Assembly: GCF_006337125.1 (NCBI RefSeq)
Contig: NZ_CP040887.1
Span: 1,178,001 to 1,242,000 of the forward strand
From: Serinicoccus chungangensis
GTDB taxonomy: Bacteria; Actinomycetota; Actinomycetes; Actinomycetales; Dermatophilaceae
Length of the DNA stretch: 64,000 bases
Reading direction: 5' to 3'
Position numbers and translations under genes: made by a program. The notes under the pieces were generated by a model that ran no database searches, was not told the origin of the DNA, and saw nothing but the letters and a program-made list of their open reading frames with translations. Within the stretch, counting starts at the first letter, position 1, and every line of letters begins with the position of its first letter. This document shows positions 54,576 through 63,359 of the stretch, one piece after another.

Positions 54576-55004
54576 CATGAGCTCGACGACCTGGGCGACG
54601 TCGTGGCCCTGCCGGGGGCCCTCGACGCGCTGCGCGCGCTCGGCGACCGGGCCGCGGTGGTGACCTCGGCCGACCAGGCCCTGGCCTCGGCGCGGCTGCG
54701 GGCCGCCGGCCTGCCCGAGCCCGCGGTGCTGGTCTGCGCCGACGACGTGGCCCGGGGCAAGCCTGATCCGGAGCCGTACCTCGAGGCGGCCGCGAGGCTG
54801 GGCGTGGACCCGGCGCGTTGCCTCGTGGTGGAGGACTCCGCGGCCGGCCTGCGCTCCGGCCGCGCGGCGGGTGCCGCGACGCTGGCGCTGCTCACCACCA
54901 CCCCGCGGGAGCAGCTCGGCGACGCCGACCTCGTCGTGCCCGACCTCTCCTGGGTGCGCCTGGGCGTCGACGCCGAGGGGGCGTGGGTCAGCACGCGCGC
55001 GTGA
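54576..55004 (+). pseudogene. N-terminally truncated HAD-family sugar phosphatase
   Basis: The frame encodes the C-terminal two thirds of a HAD phosphatase (beta-phosphoglucomutase/glycerol-3-phosphatase type). It has ALPGALDALRALGDRAAVVTSAD (motif II), ADDVARGKPDPEPYLEAAARLGV (motif III Lys), and CLVVEDSAAGLRSGRAAGA (motif IV). Motif I (DxDGT with the nucleophile Asp) and the cap domain are absent. The frame is closed by TAA at 54555, just upstream. The ATG at 54577 with a good AAGGA site is out of frame and gives only about 28 codons. This looks like a deletion that joined an operon promoter to the tail of a later gene. Confidence 0.7.
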
Positions 55005-55053
55005 GCGGTCGCCACCCGCGCGTGAGCGGGACGGCGCTCGGCGCCGTGGGCCG

Positions 55054-56132
55054 TCACGACGGGCCGACGAGGGCGGTGCCCACCGCCTGGCCGACCGAGA
55101 CCGCGAGGAACAGCCACGCCGTGGCCCGCCCCGCGTCCTCGGGTCGCAGCACCCGGCCCCAGAGGATGAGCGTCCCGGTCAACGCCATGGAGGCGGCGCC
55201 GAAGAGGACCAGGCCCAGCACCGCCGGCCCCGGGTGGGTGGTCCCCGACACCAGGGCGGTGGCCAGCAGGACCCCGGCCGAGCAGGCGAGGAAGGCCAGG
55301 AGCGGGCTGGTGAGCTCGACGACCCGGCCCGCGACGACCCCCATCAGCCCACCGGCCCCGACGGCCACCCAGAGCCAGCCGACCTGGTCGGTGCCGAGGC
55401 CGGTGCCCTGCACCACCACGGAGGGGCCGTAGGTCCAGACGTAGGCCGAGACGCCCCCCGCCGCGGCGGCGAGCAGCCAGGGGAGGGCCATCGTGCGGGC
55501 GGCCCGGGGGAGGCCGCCGACACGTGCGGCGGTCCCGGGTCCGACGTCGGGGCTCGGCGGGGCCAGCGCACGGACGGCCCACCCGGCGCCGACGCAGACG
55601 ACGGCGACCATCACCCACGGGGTGACGACCGCGCTGGTCAGGAGCACCACGGTGCCGACGACCACCAGGCCCACGGGGTCCCGGAGTTCACCGCGGCCTG
55701 GGTCAGGCCGGACCGCTCGGTCGGCACGGCGCGGTCCAGGAGCGGGACCAGGGCCGGCGAGGCGAGCCCTGCCCCCGCCCCGGCGACGAAGGCCGCGACG
55801 GTGAAGGTGGCGGAGGTCTGCGCGAGCATGAGGCCGAGGGCTCCGGCCCCGGCCACCACCCCCGCGGCCAGCGCCACGTGCCGGGCCCGGGTCCTGGCCA
55901 GACGGCCCCCGACGAGGACGGCGAGGCAGTAGGACGCGAACTGCGCGGTGCCCGCGGGGCGCAGCGCCCCGTCGAGGCCCGGGCGCGCCGCGGCCATCTG
56001 CGGGTGCAGCAGGCCGACGCCGAAGCGGGCCATGCCGTAGGTGCCGGCGATGAGGGCCACGCCGGCGAGGACCAGCGCGAGCGGCGACCGGGTGGTCGGC
56101 GCCGGAGAGAAGTGTAACGATCGTTTCAGCAT
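55054..56132 (-). pseudogene. Frameshifted MFS transporter (YbfB/YjiJ-like)
   Basis: The N-terminal half, with membrane segments starting VLAGVALIAGTYGMARFGVGLL, and the C-terminal half (WLLAAAAGGVSAYVWTYGPS onward) lie in different frames. The join is at the G4 run 55675-55678 (C4 on the coding strand). Adding one C would restore a continuous protein reading NSGTPVGLVVVGTVVLL. The intact protein would be about 359 residues with twelve membrane segments, an efflux-type MFS member. The start is ATG 56132, supported by TAACGT 7 nt upstream. It is either a true frameshift or a homopolymer sequencing error. It is divergent from a TetR regulator across a shared palindrome. Confidence 0.8.
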
Positions 56133-56149
56133 GAAACGCACGTTACACT
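56113..56149. promoter_or_regulatory. Nested TetR operator with two overlapping leaderless promoters
   Basis: TGTAACG (56113-56119) and CGTTACA (56141-56147) form outer arms; CGTTTCA (56122-56128) and TGAAACG (56132-56138) form inner arms. The 35-bp element covers the -10 of the MFS gene (TAACGT, 56145-56140 minus) and most of that of the TetR gene (TACACT, 56144-56149), each 6-7 nt before its ATG. Autoregulated co-repression is the likely logic. Confidence 0.75.
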
Positions 56150-56155
56150 AGGTCG

Positions 56156-56737
56156 ATGGGCAAGGAGCAGACGCGCACCCGGATCCTCGACGCGGCCGAG
56201 TCCCTCTTCTTCACGGAGGGCATCGCGGTCACCGGGGTGGACCGGGTGGCCTCCGCCGCCGGGGTCTCGGTCGTCACCCTCTACGCCCACATGGGCAGCA
56301 AGGACGGCCTGCTGGCCGAGGTCCTGCAGCGTCGGCTCGACGACTGGAGGTCCGTCTGGCAGGAGCAGGTCGAGGCCGCCGCGGGGCCGCAGGAGCGGGT
56401 GCTCGCCGTCTTCGACGCCGTCACGGCCTTCCGGGCCCGGTCCTCGGCGGCCCAGTGGTGCTCCTTCCTGGCGACCGCCTCGGAGCGCCCGGAGACGCGG
56501 GGGGAGGGCGAGGACCGCGCCCTCGACCTGGTCGACGCGGACACCGCGGGGCTGGTCGGGCGGCTGCGGGAGCTGGCCGCCGGGGTCGACCCGGAGCGGG
56601 TCGAGGAGGTCGTCGACACCGTCCTGCTCCTCTACAACGGCGTCCTGGCCAGCCTCCTGCGCGGCGTCCCGCAGGACCCGGCCGTGCGGGCCGCGCAGGT
56701 GGCGAGGGCCGCGCTGGGGTGGGGTCGCACGGACTGA
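56156..56737 (+). CDS. TetR-family transcriptional regulator
   Basis: A 193-residue TetR regulator. The helix-turn-helix is TRTRILDAAESLFFTEGIAVTGVDRVASAAGVSVVTLYAHMGSKDGLLAEVL, at residues 5-57. The ligand domain is helical with a VEEVVDTVLLLYNGVLASLLRG segment. The gene is divergent from the frameshifted MFS gene, and its operator candidate is the 35-bp palindrome between them. The start ATG 56156 is 6 nt after TACACT, so the mRNA is leaderless. It probably represses the transporter until a toxic ligand binds (inference). Confidence 0.92.
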   Translation: MGKEQTRTRILDAAESLFFTEGIAVTGVDRVASAAGVSVVTLYAHMGSKDGLLAEVLQRRLDDWRSVWQEQVEAAAGPQERVLAVFDAVTAFRARSSAAQWCSFLATASERPETRGEGEDRALDLVDADTAGLVGRLRELAAGVDPERVEEVVDTVLLLYNGVLASLLRGVPQDPAVRAAQVARAALGWGRTD

Positions 56738-56775
56738 GCGGGCGGGCACGCCGCCGGCGGGTGACGATGGCGGGC

Positions 56776-58016
56776 ATGGCTCGCGACATCGACATCGCCC
56801 TCTTCGGCGCCACCGGCTTCGTCGGCCGGCTGGTCGCCGAGCACCTCGTGCAGGCCGCCCCCGAGGGGGTCGTCGTCGGTCTGGCCGGGCGCTCGCCGGA
56901 GCGGCTGGAGCAGCTGCGCGACGGCCTGGGCCCCCGGGCCCGGGGTGGCCGCTGCTGGTCGCCGACTCCGGCGACCCCGGCACCCTCCGGGCGCTCGCCG
57001 GACGGTCGCGCGTCGTCCTCAGCACGGTCGGCCCCTACCAGCGGCACGGCATACCCGTGGTCGAGGCCTGCGCCGACGCGGGCACCGACTACGGCGACCT
57101 CACCGGCGAGGTGCTCTTCGTCCGCGAGGTGGTCGAGCGTTTCCACGAGCGGGCCCGGGAGACCGGGGCCCGGATCGTCGTGTCCTGCGGCTTCGACGCG
57201 GTGCCCTCCGACCTCGGGGTGCACCTGCTCCACCGGGCGGCGCGGGCCGACGGTGCCGGCGGCCTGACCGACACCACCCTGTGGGTGCGTGAGGGCCGGG
57301 GAGGCGTCAGTGGCGGCACGGTCGACTCGCTGCGGGTCCAGCTGCGGCGCACCCGCGAGGACCCCGCCCTCCGCCGGGTGGTCCGCGACCCGTTCGCCCT
57401 GAGCGGCGGGCACCGCGGCGCGGCCGGGCAACGGGAGCACTGGCGCCCCTTCGTGGAGGAGCGCAGCGGTCGGTGGGCGGCGCCGTTCGTCATGGCGCCC
57501 TACAACACCCGGGTCGTGCGCCGCTCCGACGCGCTGCTCGGCAGCGCCTACGGCCCGCGCTTCCGCTACCGCGAGCTCGTCGGCACCGGCCCGGGCGCGC
57601 GCGGCGCGCTGCGGGCGCACGCCCTGGTCGCCGCGCTTGGTGGGGTCACGCGGGCGATGACGGTGCGCGGCCTGGACCCGATCGTGGACCGTCTCCTGCC
57701 CTCGCCCGGGGAGGGCCCCGGGCGCGCGCGCCGCGAGGCGGGGTCGTTCCGCACCGAGACGACGACCACGACCGAGGACGGCTCGAGGTATGCCGCGACC
57801 GTCGCCGCCCAGGGGGACCCGGGGTATGCCGCCACGTCCGTGCTCCTGGGGCAGTCGGCGCTCGTGCTGCTCGCGACCCGTGGCGCGGCCGGCCGCGGGG
57901 GTGGGGTGCTCACGCCCGCGGTGGCGCTCGGGGACGACCTCGTCGAGGCGCTGCGGGGCCAGGGCTTCACGCTGGACGTGCGACGGCTGGACGGCCCCGC
58001 TCCGGGCGACCGCTGA
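56776..58016 (+). pseudogene. Frameshifted saccharopine-dehydrogenase-like (trans-acting enoyl reductase type) gene
   Basis: The N-terminal Rossmann part (IDIALFGATGFVGRLVAEHLV) runs in one frame to about 56941. From 56946 the natural continuation (PLLVADSGDPGTLRALAGRSRVVLSTVGPYQRHGIPVVEACADAGTDYGDLTGE) is in another. The join is at the G4 run 56942-56945, where one extra G restores the protein, about 414 residues. The rest reads well to the stop at 58016, including FDAVPSDLGVHLL. Relatives in actinobacteria act on membrane lipids or are of unknown function. It may be a real null allele or a one-base sequence error. ATG 56767 is an alternative start. Confidence 0.8.
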
Positions 58017-58080
58017 CCCCAGGCCTCTCCGGTAGCCTCTCGAGCACGTGCGCCGCCGGCGCCTGGGTGCGGGAGGGACG

Positions 58081-59493
58081 ATGAAGGTTTCCAGGGTGGT
58101 CGCCGTGGCGCTCGCCGGGGCGGTGCTGCTGGCCGCGTGCGACGGGGACGCCGACCCGGGGGCGGACGCCCCGGCACCCACGGCGGGGGAGGCCGCGGCC
58201 GCGACGACGGGCCCGGACGACGCGGTCACCACCACGGCGCCGCCGGGCTCCTCGGCCGTGCCGGAGCTGGTGCCGGTCGCGTGGCCGGACGCCCCGCGCG
58301 AGCTGACCGAGGTCGAGCAGGAGTTCCTGTACGCCCCCGGCCCCTACGCCGGCGAGGCCTACGACGAGGAGGCGGCCTACCAGGCGGTGCTGGCGATGGA
58401 GCCGGGCAGCGCCGCGGAGTGGCAGCGGGCCATCCAGTCCCAGGTGCAGGGTGACTACGCCGAGGACGTCCAGGCCGCCATCCTCTTCGACCCGAGCCTG
58501 TCGGAGGTCTCGGACGGACCGACGCAAGGCGAGGCGCCGGAGGTCGAGGCCGTCGGCAGCAACCACTTCGCCGTCGTGCTGGACGCCAGCGGCTCGATGT
58601 CGGCGCAGGGCCGGGGAGGGACCCGGATGACGGAGGCCACGTCGGCGATCGCGGACTTCGCCGACACCCTGCCCGAGGGATCGACGCTGAGCCTGCGGAT
58701 CTTCGGCCAGGAGGGCGACAACACCGACGCCGGCAAGGCCGAGTCGTGCGCCTCCAGCGAGGTCGTGTTCGAGGGCGATGCCGCAGGGCAGGGCCTCCAG
58801 CAGGCCCTGGCGCAGGTGCAGCCGGTGGGGTGGACCCCGCTCGCGCGGGCGGTCACCGCATCGGCCGCGGACATCCCCGAGGACGCCAGCGACGGGATCG
58901 TGTATGTCGTGACGGACGGTCTGGAGTCCTGCGGGGGCGACCCGGTCCAGGCGGCCGAGGACCTGGCCGGGTCCGGCATCGAGCCGGTCGTCAACGTCAT
59001 CGGCTTCGAGGTCGGCGACGCCGACCAGCAGGCGCTGCGCGCGATGGCCGAGGCGGGGGGCGGTGAGTTCACCGACGTCGGCTCCGGAGCGGACCTGGAG
59101 GAGTACTGGGCGCAGGAGTACTCCCGGATGATGGACGCCTGGAGCGAGTGGCGGCGGGCCGAGCTCGAGCGGGTCCAGGACGAGGGCCGGGCGTCGATGG
59201 CGGAGGCCAGCGAGGTCGGGCAGCGGCTCATGGACGGTGCGCAGGACGAGGGGGAGCGGGCGATGGACCTCGCCTCCCGCCTGCAGGACGAGGAGGTCGT
59301 CGACCGCGCCACCGGCAACGAGGTCTGGCGGTGGGCGCTGGACCGCAAGAACGAGATGTGGCGCTGGGCGCTGGACCGCAAGAACTCCAACTGGCGGGCG
59401 GCCTACCGCGAGCAGACCCGCACGTGGCGGGAGGTCTACGACGAGGGCAGCGCCCGGTGGTCGGAGTACTACCGGCAGCAGCGTGGCGACTGA
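58081..59493 (+). CDS. VWA-domain lipoprotein with C-terminal Trp hendecad repeats
   Basis: A 470-residue lipoprotein. The signal MKVSRVVAVALAGAV ends in the lipobox LLAAC, followed by an Asp/Ala/Thr/Pro linker. A VWA domain follows, with the MIDAS motif VVLDASGSMS, GWTPLARAV and VYVVTDGLESCGGD; cysteines in ESCASSE and ESCGGD may form a disulfide. After a charged helical segment, residues 416-470 are exactly five 11-residue units, each led by Trp: WRWALDRKNEM, WRWALDRKNSN, WRAAYREQTRT, WREVYDEGSAR and WSEYYRQQRGD. It is probably surface-exposed and binds a partner through metal. GGAGGG precedes ATG 58081. A small gene overlaps its end by 11 bp. Confidence 0.88.
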   Translation: MKVSRVVAVALAGAVLLAACDGDADPGADAPAPTAGEAAAATTGPDDAVTTTAPPGSSAVPELVPVAWPDAPRELTEVEQEFLYAPGPYAGEAYDEEAAYQAVLAMEPGSAAEWQRAIQSQVQGDYAEDVQAAILFDPSLSEVSDGPTQGEAPEVEAVGSNHFAVVLDASGSMSAQGRGGTRMTEATSAIADFADTLPEGSTLSLRIFGQEGDNTDAGKAESCASSEVVFEGDAAGQGLQQALAQVQPVGWTPLARAVTASAADIPEDASDGIVYVVTDGLESCGGDPVQAAEDLAGSGIEPVVNVIGFEVGDADQQALRAMAEAGGGEFTDVGSGADLEEYWAQEYSRMMDAWSEWRRAELERVQDEGRASMAEASEVGQRLMDGAQDEGERAMDLASRLQDEEVVDRATGNEVWRWALDRKNEMWRWALDRKNSNWRAAYREQTRTWREVYDEGSARWSEYYRQQRGD

Positions 59494-59866
59494 GCGCGAC
59501 GCGGAGGCGGACGGGGTGACGGAGGGCGGGACGCCGCTCGACGACGAGCGCTGGCTGGTCGTGCGTGGCCGTCGCTGGCGCCGGCAGGACCCGTCGCTGC
59601 CCGAGGACGTGGCGCAGCGTCTGCTCTCGCACCTGGGTCGTGGCCGGTCCGGAGTGCGCGCGCTCCGGGGCGCCGGCGAGGACCCGGCTCCCGCGCGGCG
59701 GCGGGTCGACCTGGCCAAGCACGGGCTGGGGGAGCGGGGCGAGCCGTGGTGGTACCAGGGCCCTGACCAGCGCCACGAGCGCTGGGAGACGGCGCTGCGC
59801 GAGCTGGACGCGCTGGACCGCCCGGGCGACGAGGAGGGTGCCGGTCCGGACGACCCGGCGTCGTGA
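59483..59866 (+). CDS. Small conserved protein coupled to the VWA lipoprotein gene
   Basis: A 127-residue, highly charged protein without signal or membrane segment. The core DDERWLVVRGRRWRRQDPSLPEDVAQRLL, then RVDLAKHGLGERGEPWW, matches a small actinobacterial family that databases often label biopolymer transporter Tol. That name has no visible structural support. GTG 59483 lies inside the VWA gene, overlapping it by 11 bp, so coupled translation is likely, and the two proteins may act together. The function is unknown. It converges with the AI-2E-type gene 7 nt away. Confidence 0.7.
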   Translation: MATERDAEADGVTEGGTPLDDERWLVVRGRRWRRQDPSLPEDVAQRLLSHLGRGRSGVRALRGAGEDPAPARRRVDLAKHGLGERGEPWWYQGPDQRHERWETALRELDALDRPGDEEGAGPDDPAS

Positions 59867-59873
59867 CGCCGGG

Positions 59874-61277
59874 TCAGTGCCGGCCGCAGAGCCAGGCGAG
59901 GAAGCCCGGTCGGGCGGGCACGGCGGCGGCCACCGAGCCGTGCTGCGCCGCTGTCATCGCGGCCTGCTCGGCCTCGCGGGCCGCGGTGGCGGCATACTCC
60001 GCCTGGGCCCCGGCCACGTAGCCCTCCGGGGTGGCGAAGGGGATCTCGGCGGCGCCGACGTCCCCGCTGCGCAGGTCCACCTGCTCGCTGAGGTAGCGCA
60101 GGCCCACGACGAAGGTGGCGGCGAAGGGCACCGCGAGGAAGGCGCCGATGATGCCGAAGAGGGTGCTGCCGCCGGCGACGGCGAGCAGCACGATGCCGGG
60201 ATGCATCTGCATGCTGCGGCCCTGCAGCATGGGCTGCAGCACGTTGCCCTCGATCTGCTGGACCGCCAGCACGATGACCAGGACGATCAGCGCGCTGGTG
60301 ACCCCCTGGGTGACGAGCGCGACGAGCACGGCGATACCCCCGGCGACGACCGCGCCGACGATGGGGATGAAGCCACCGAGGAAGGTCAGCACCGCCAGGG
60401 TGAGGGCCAGCGGCACCTGCAGGACGAGCAGCCCGATGCCGATGAGCACGGCGTCGACGGCGCTGACGATGGCCTGGGTGCGGATGAAGCCGCCGAGCGT
60501 GCTCCACATCCGGGTCAGCGCCTCGGTGAGGTGCCGACCGACCGTCCGGCCGGTGGTGCGCCGCACCCACGGGAGGAACTGGGGGCCGTCCTTGAGGAAG
60601 AAGAAGAGCAGGACCAGCATGAGGGCCAGGGTGACCAGCGCCGACCCCACCGCGCCGAGCCCGGACGCCACCGCGCCGGCGGCCTCGCTGCTGCGCTCCT
60701 GGATCCAGGAGACGGCGGAGGTGACGTACTCGTCCACCTGCGCGTCGTCCAGGTTGAGCGGCGGCCCGCTGATCCAGCTGCGCACCTGGCCGACACCCTC
60801 GCCGGCCTGGTCGAAGATCTGCTGGGACTGCCCGGCGATGGACGGCACGAGGCCGGCGACGACGCCGGCGAGGAGGGCCAGCGACAGCAGCAGGGTGAGG
60901 ATGGTCGACAGGCTGGACGGGAGACCGATGCGGCGGCCGAGCTGCACGACCGGGGCCAGGACCGTCGCGACGATGAGGGCGAGCAGGATCGGCAGGACGC
61001 CGAACCAGACCTTCTCGAGGACCCACCACAGCAGCCAGAGGGCCGCCGCCACGATGATGACCCGCAGCGACCAGGCCGTGACGAAGCGGAACCCGTCGCC
61101 GATGACCCGCATCCGGTCGACCCCGACGTTGGTGGTCGGCGCCGGGGGGCCGGCGGGCCGCGGGGACGACCCGGGCACGGTGGGGGGCCGGTGGCCCGGC
61201 TCGTCGGCCGGCTCCTCCGCCCTCACGTCGAGCGAGGCGGCGATACGGGCCTCGTGGGGCAGGTCGTGGATCGGCAT
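59874..61277 (-). CDS. AI-2E-family (PerM) membrane transporter
   Basis: A 467-residue integral membrane protein of the UPF0118/AI-2E transporter family with eight hydrophobic segments. The signature region is LGGFIPIVGAVVAGGIAVLVAL, then IEGNVLQPMLQGRSMQMHPGIVLLAVAGG and GIIGAFLAVPFAATF. The N-terminal 50 residues are Pro-rich and cytoplasmic, and the C-terminal 60 are Ala-rich. Some relatives act as exporters or Na+/H+ antiporters, and a signal-export role should not be assumed. ATG 61277 is preferred because TATGCT sits 7 nt upstream; the ATG at 61289 lies inside that -10. Confidence 0.88.
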   Translation of the reverse strand: MPIHDLPHEARIAASLDVRAEEPADEPGHRPPTVPGSSPRPAGPPAPTTNVGVDRMRVIGDGFRFVTAWSLRVIIVAAALWLLWWVLEKVWFGVLPILLALIVATVLAPVVQLGRRIGLPSSLSTILTLLLSLALLAGVVAGLVPSIAGQSQQIFDQAGEGVGQVRSWISGPPLNLDDAQVDEYVTSAVSWIQERSSEAAGAVASGLGAVGSALVTLALMLVLLFFFLKDGPQFLPWVRRTTGRTVGRHLTEALTRMWSTLGGFIRTQAIVSAVDAVLIGIGLLVLQVPLALTLAVLTFLGGFIPIVGAVVAGGIAVLVALVTQGVTSALIVLVIVLAVQQIEGNVLQPMLQGRSMQMHPGIVLLAVAGGSTLFGIIGAFLAVPFAATFVVGLRYLSEQVDLRSGDVGAAEIPFATPEGYVAGAQAEYAATAAREAEQAAMTAAQHGSVAAAVPARPGFLAWLCGRH

Positions 61278-61284
61278 GTCTGGC

Positions 61285-61290
61285 AGCATA
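61285..61290 (-). promoter_or_regulatory. Leaderless -10 element (TATGCT) of the AI-2E-type gene
   Basis: TATGCT on the minus strand lies 7 nt before ATG 61277. The hexamer itself contains the upstream ATG (61289), which therefore cannot be the start if this promoter is used. Confidence 0.6.
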
Positions 61291-61311
61291 GGCGCCCGCC
61301 GACCACCGCTC

Positions 61312-63207
61312 TCAGCGACCGGCCCCCAGCATGTTGGCCCCGAAGTAGGCGCCCAGCTCCTGCGTCGCGGTGAGCGGGAGGATCGCCGAGACGTACTGGT
61401 CGGGGCGGACGACCACCACCACGCCGTCGCGGGACAGCCCGCGCTCGACGAAGATGTCGGTCTCCGTCCAGGCGTTCGGCGCGGCGGCGAAGACCTTCTC
61501 CCAGTCGGTGAGGTCCAGCGGCCCGCTGCGGGGGAGGAACACCTCGGGGACCCGGCCGAGGTCGACGTCCTCGTAGCCCTGCTGGTAGACGACCTTGACG
61601 TCGAAGACGGCGTCGGGATCGGCGCCCTCGGGGGTGAAGCGCGCGACCGGCGACTCCGGCGAGGCCATCCACGAGGCCCAGTCGGAGAGCGCCGAGGGCT
61701 CGCCGGCGGCCGGGGCGTCGGCGAAGGCGTAGATCCGCCACCGCCCGTCCGCCCGTGCGTGGTGGCCGAGGTGCACGGCGTTGCCGTCGCAGACCCGGAC
61801 CACCTCGGCGGACTTGAGGCGCTTGCCCAGCGGGAACCCCTCGGCGAGGTCCTGGTGGCCGGTGTCGGAGACGAGCGTGGAGGGCGCGTACTCGGTCATG
61901 AAGCCGGAGGGGAACTCGGCGGTCCCGAGGTAGAAGGTGGCCAGCTCGGAGGGGTCGGAGATGTCCTGCGGCTTGCGGGCCATGAGCGAGGACCACTCGC
62001 GGTCGAAGTCGATGAGCTGCTGCGCGACCGGCTGCCGCTCGGCCGAGTAGGTGGCGAGCAGCGAGTCCGGGCTGAGCCCGGTGAGCACGTGACCCAGCTT
62101 CCAGCCGAGGTTGAAGCCGTCCTGCATCGAGACGTTCATGCCCTGGCCGGCCTTGGCGCTGTGCGTGTGGCAGGCGTCGCCGGTGAGGAACACCCGTGGC
62201 GCCCGGTCCGAGCCCTCCGGCACGTCGTCGAACTTGTCGGTCACCCGGTGGCCGACCTCGTAGACGCTGTGCCAGGCGACCTCCTTCACGTCGATGGAGT
62301 AGGGGTGCAGGATCTCGTTGGCCCGCCGGATGATGTCCTCGATCGGCGTGCGGCGGATGGCGTGGTCGGGGTCCTCGGGCGACTCGCCCAGGTCGATGTA
62401 CATCCGGCTGAGGTAGCCGCCCTCCCGGGGGATGTGCAGGATGTTGCCGGCCTCGGCGTTGATGGCGCACTTGGTGCGCCAGTCGGGGAAGTCGGTGTTG
62501 ACCAGCACGTCCATCACGCCCCACGCGTGGGCCGCGGACTGCCCGGTGTGCCGCCGCCCGATGGCCTCGCGCACCCCGCTGCGTGCGCCGTCGCAGCCTA
62601 CGACATACCTCGCGCGGATCGTGCGCTCCTCGCCCTCCCGGTCACCGGCGACGTGCCGGACCCTGACCTCGACGGGGTGGTCGCCCTCCTCGTGCACCGT
62701 GAGCCCGAGGAACGCGACGCCGTAGTCCGGGACGATCCGGCCGGGTCCGTGGCGTGCGGCCTCGGCGAAGTAGTCGAGCACCCGCGCCTGGTTGACGATG
62801 AGGTGGGGGAACTCGCTGATCTTCAGCCCGTAGTCCTCGGTCCGGGCGGTGCGGACGATGTTCTCCGGGTGCTCCGGGTCGGGACCCCAGAAGTTCATGT
62901 AGGCGATGTTGTAGGCCTCGGCGACGATCCGCTCGGCGAACCCGAAGGCCTGGAAGGTCTCGACGCTGCGCGGCTGGATGCCGTCCGCCTGGCCCAGCGG
63001 CAGCCGTCCGTCGCGGCGCTCGATGATGCGGGTGGACACCTGGGGGAACTGCGAGAGCTGGGCGGCGAGGAGCATGCCGGCCGGGCCGGAGCCGACGAGC
63101 AGCACGTCGGTGGTGTCCGGGAGCTCGGTGGGTCGGTCCACCCCGGTGCCGGCGGCCTCCTGGACGCGCGGGTCGCCGGACACGTAGCCGTGGTGGTGGA
63201 ACTGCAT
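61312..63207 (-). CDS. FAD-dependent aromatic hydroxylase, phenol 2-/3-hydroxybenzoate 4-monooxygenase type
   Basis: A 631-residue flavoprotein, the usual length for phenol hydroxylase/MobA enzymes. It has the dinucleotide motif DVLLVGSGPAGMLLAAQL, IIERRDGRLPLGQADGIQPRSVE, the DG motif VVGCDGARSGVREAIG, and the second FAD motif VFLTGDACHTHSAKAGQGMNVSMQDGFNLGWKL. The C-terminal thioredoxin-like domain holds FLPRSGPLDLTDW and VVVVRPDQYVSAILPL. MobA makes protocatechuate from 3-hydroxybenzoate, and phenol hydroxylase makes catechol; either fits. AAGGAG precedes ATG 63207. Divergence from a fumarylacetoacetate-hydrolase gene supports aromatic catabolism. Confidence 0.9.
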   Translation of the reverse strand: MQFHHHGYVSGDPRVQEAAGTGVDRPTELPDTTDVLLVGSGPAGMLLAAQLSQFPQVSTRIIERRDGRLPLGQADGIQPRSVETFQAFGFAERIVAEAYNIAYMNFWGPDPEHPENIVRTARTEDYGLKISEFPHLIVNQARVLDYFAEAARHGPGRIVPDYGVAFLGLTVHEEGDHPVEVRVRHVAGDREGEERTIRARYVVGCDGARSGVREAIGRRHTGQSAAHAWGVMDVLVNTDFPDWRTKCAINAEAGNILHIPREGGYLSRMYIDLGESPEDPDHAIRRTPIEDIIRRANEILHPYSIDVKEVAWHSVYEVGHRVTDKFDDVPEGSDRAPRVFLTGDACHTHSAKAGQGMNVSMQDGFNLGWKLGHVLTGLSPDSLLATYSAERQPVAQQLIDFDREWSSLMARKPQDISDPSELATFYLGTAEFPSGFMTEYAPSTLVSDTGHQDLAEGFPLGKRLKSAEVVRVCDGNAVHLGHHARADGRWRIYAFADAPAAGEPSALSDWASWMASPESPVARFTPEGADPDAVFDVKVVYQQGYEDVDLGRVPEVFLPRSGPLDLTDWEKVFAAAPNAWTETDIFVERGLSRDGVVVVVRPDQYVSAILPLTATQELGAYFGANMLGAGR

Positions 63208-63347
63208 GCTGGTGACTCCTTCGTCGACCGGGGACGGCGGGCTGCGCTGCGCGGACCGGGTCAGCATCGCACGGTCCGTCAGGGCGGGCGCGGACACCGG
63301 GGAGCGTGCCGACCGTGGTCCCCTTCGGCCCGGCCGCGGACTCGGGC

Positions 63348-63353
63348 TACGGT
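63348..63353 (+). promoter_or_regulatory. Leaderless -10 element (TACGGT) of the FAH-family gene
   Basis: TACGGT lies 6 nt before the first of three consecutive ATG codons (63360). No ribosome-binding site is upstream. Confidence 0.5.
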
Positions 63354-63359
63354 CTAGCC

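Noticed and set aside
59483..59866. Biopolymer transporter Tol, a name commonly attached to this small family
   Set aside because: It has no membrane segment, TonB-box or TPR-like feature; it is kept as a protein of unknown function.
61278..61289. ATG 61289 as start of the AI-2E-type gene
   Set aside because: It lies inside a TATGCT -10 element spaced 7 nt from ATG 61277, so it would not be on the transcript.
60115..63357. A 1080-codon plus-strand open frame opposite the AI-2E and FAD-monooxygenase genes
   Set aside because: It has compositional bias only and no recognisable fold; both opposite-strand genes have strong motif support.
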